NCBI GenBank assembly: GCA_023142175.1
Contig: JAGLJX010000195.1
Coordinates: forward strand, 1 to 7,920
Source of the DNA: Emcibacter sp.
GTDB taxonomy: Bacteria; Pseudomonadota; Alphaproteobacteria; Sphingomonadales; Emcibacteraceae
Reading direction: 5' to 3'
Length of the DNA stretch: 7,920 nt
The notes under the pieces were generated by a model, which was not told where the DNA came from, did not search any database, and was given only the letters and a program-made list of their open reading frames with translations. The translations under genes and the position numbers were made by a program. Within the stretch, counting starts at the first letter, position 1. Each line of letters opens with the position of its first letter. Positions 6,926-7,920 of the stretch are shown piece after piece.

Positions 6926-7348
6926 ATGCCAGATACAACAAGACCCTATGCTGGGGTTGTCAAGAAATTAAGGCAAGCGGGGGTGCGCCCCACCCGTCAA
7001 CGCCTAGCTTTGGCAAAAATACTGTTTGACGGACCCAATCGCCATGTAACTGCAGAAATTCTGCTTGATGAGGTGGCAAGGGCCAATATCAATATATCCC
7101 TCGCCACCATCTATAACAGCCTGCATCAATTTACCAATGCGGGGCTTCTTCGGGAAGTGATTGTGGATTCGGGCCGGACGTATTTTGATACCAATACCTC
7201 TGACCACCACCATTATTTTATGGAACAGGAAGGCCATCTGGAAGATGTTCCGGCGGGGGCGATAAATATAAATATATTGCCCGACGCGCCTCGTGGCAAA
7301 AAATTTTCCCGGGTTGAGGTGATTATTCATGTGGCCGAAGAGACTTAA
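6926..7348 (+). CDS. irr: Fur-family iron response regulator Irr
   Basis: Irr is an alphaproteobacterial Fur relative that represses iron-requiring functions such as heme synthesis when iron is scarce, and is inactivated or degraded when heme is available. The 140-residue protein has the Fur winged helix: GVRPTRQRLALAKILF (about residues 19-34) and the recognition helix around SLATIYNSLHQF (58-69). YFDTNTSDHHHYF follows, with histidines 94-96, the HxH heme/metal site that marks Irr. There is no cysteine, so neither the CxxC zinc sites of Fur/PerR/Zur nor the N-terminal heme regulatory Cys-Pro motif of Bradyrhizobium Irr exists; this resembles the Rhizobium-type protein. ATG 6926 is preceded by TGGAAAG (6916-6922). 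The stop overlaps that of the convergent SH3-domain gene, leaving no room for a terminator between them. Three ATA isoleucine codons within residues 113-117 (INININ-like stretch) are unusual. Confidence 0.92.
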   Translation: MPDTTRPYAGVVKKLRQAGVRPTRQRLALAKILFDGPNRHVTAEILLDEVARANINISLATIYNSLHQFTNAGLLREVIVDSGRTYFDTNTSDHHHYFMEQEGHLEDVPAGAININILPDAPRGKKFSRVEVIIHVAEET

Positions 7349-7857
7349 TCCATTATTTCTCCGTCCAGCGTTCCCCAGAAACTCCCCTGTTTCAACCATC
7401 CTTCAAAACCATTGAGGTCCAGTTTGCACCAGTTTTTCTGGCAGGCGAGGATTTTGCCAACGACTCCGGCTTCGGCGATGACGGCGGCGGGGTGAATATT
7501 GTCCGGCCCTTTTAACAGCGTTTGCCTTTCGGCAATGATCAGGGCCGTTCGTTTGCTGGACAGCAACGGCCCCCAGATCCAGCCTGTAGCCCCTTCCGAA
7601 TCGGCTATTTTGCGCCAATCTTTATATTCGGCAATGACCTTGACCGGAAGTCCGGCTTTTTTAAACACCCAGACAATTGGATATTTGCCGTCCGGCCCGG
7701 TTCTGACATTGACTGTATTTTTAGCCAGAGAGACATATCGCGGGACCAGATAACCGCTTTTACCCACAATTGTTTTTTCTGTGGCCATTGCGGAAAAACA
7801 CATCAGGCCAAAAGACAAGAGGCAGGTCGTCATACATATGAAGCGTCCTTTGGCCAT
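7345..7857 (-). CDS. Secreted protein with two bacterial SH3-like domains
   Basis: This is a predicted exported protein of 170 residues. The N-terminus (MAKGRF, then a hydrophobic stretch of about 18 residues) ends in AMA before TEK, a good signal-peptidase I site after residue 25. No lipobox is present. Residues about 43-98 form a bacterial SH3 fold (VNVRTGPDGKYPIVWVF ... DWRKI ... GATGWIWGPLL). Residues about 112-162 look like a second, more divergent copy (TLLKGPDN ... WCKLDLNGFEGWLKQ), with Cys139 and Cys144 able to form a disulfide. Such proteins are common in alphaproteobacteria and are thought to bind cell-wall peptides or glycans; the exact function is unknown. I chose the ATG at 7857 because AGGAG lies ten bases upstream. 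The ATG at 7866, three codons earlier, would be only one base from it. It converges on irr, with stop codons overlapping. Confidence 0.85.
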   Translation of the reverse strand: MAKGRFICMTTCLLSFGLMCFSAMATEKTIVGKSGYLVPRYVSLAKNTVNVRTGPDGKYPIVWVFKKAGLPVKVIAEYKDWRKIADSEGATGWIWGPLLSSKRTALIIAERQTLLKGPDNIHPAAVIAEAGVVGKILACQKNWCKLDLNGFEGWLKQGSFWGTLDGEIMD

Positions 7858-7867
7858 TCTGGGCATT

Positions 7868-7872
7868 CTCCT
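7868..7872 (-). promoter_or_regulatory. Ribosome-binding site of the SH3-domain gene
   Basis: Read on the - strand, this is AGGAG. It is one base from the upstream ATG (7866) and ten bases from the downstream ATG (7857). The spacing favours the downstream start. Upstream of it (7873-7920) I see no convincing promoter elements, although TTAACA-like and AATTAT-like hexamers can be picked out. Confidence 0.6.
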
Positions 7873-7920
7873 GATAATTGATTGAGATGTTTGAATCTAT
7901 CTGTTAATTCTGCTAGACAT

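Noticed and set aside
6926..7348. Assignment of the regulator as Fur, PerR or Zur
   Set aside because: There are no cysteines for the structural zinc site, and the DHHHYF motif with the YFDTN lead-in matches Irr.
7783..7857. Lipoprotein signal in the SH3-domain protein
   Set aside because: Cysteines occur in the hydrophobic stretch, but the residues before them (TT-C, LM-C) do not form a lipobox. AMA before TEK suits signal peptidase I.
7522..7881. A 119-codon + strand frame opposite the SH3-domain gene
   Set aside because: The - strand product has a clear signal peptide and SH3 motifs with a ribosome-binding site. The + strand product has none of these.
1..7920. CRISPR arrays, tRNA or rRNA genes, insertion sequences, phage or defence genes
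   Set aside because: No spaced direct repeats, terminal inverted repeats, transposase-like products or tRNA-like folds were seen. All gaps are shorter than 150 bases and the genes are core functions.

Overview
The window comes from an alphaproteobacterium of intermediate base composition. Three things point there: the gene order infB-rbfA-truB-rpsO-pnp, the wording of the proteins (for example the [10 protein letters not shown] motif of TruB and [10 protein letters not shown] in IF2), and a Fur-family regulator with the DHHHYF histidine cluster of Irr, an iron/heme regulator known mainly from alphaproteobacteria. I cannot assign order or genus from the sequence alone.

Positions 1-5291 are the distal part of the conserved translation / RNA-turnover cluster, all on the + strand. 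It holds the last 469 codons of infB (initiation factor 2, opening inside the G2 motif), rbfA (30S maturation), truB (tRNA pseudouridine-55 synthase, TTG start two codons after the rbfA stop), rpsO (ribosomal protein S15) and pnp (polynucleotide phosphorylase). The first four genes are separated by only 3-22 bases. The 119-base rpsO-pnp gap is different: it holds three consecutive hairpins, one of 13 base pairs, which is where pnp autoregulation would be expected.

Positions 5292-6834 hold a 145-base gap and then a 465-residue flavin-dependent oxidoreductase of the nitronate monooxygenase superfamily, also on the + strand. The gap contains a long-loop inverted repeat after pnp, a candidate sigma-70 type promoter, and a second pairing option for the right arm of the repeat. 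The protein has the flavin-binding and catalytic-histidine motifs of the superfamily, plus a C-terminal extension with a cysteine cluster.

Positions 6835-7920 hold irr on the + strand. On the - strand, a secreted protein with two bacterial SH3-like domains has a stop codon that overlaps the irr stop. The last ~50 bases are the upstream region of the SH3 gene and show nothing I can name.

Overall this is a core-genome region. I see no mobile element, CRISPR array, tRNA, rRNA or defence-like system. The items most worth a second look are the RNA structures on both sides of pnp and the cysteine-containing tail of the nitronate-monooxygenase-like protein beside an iron regulator. No entirely new system is evident.
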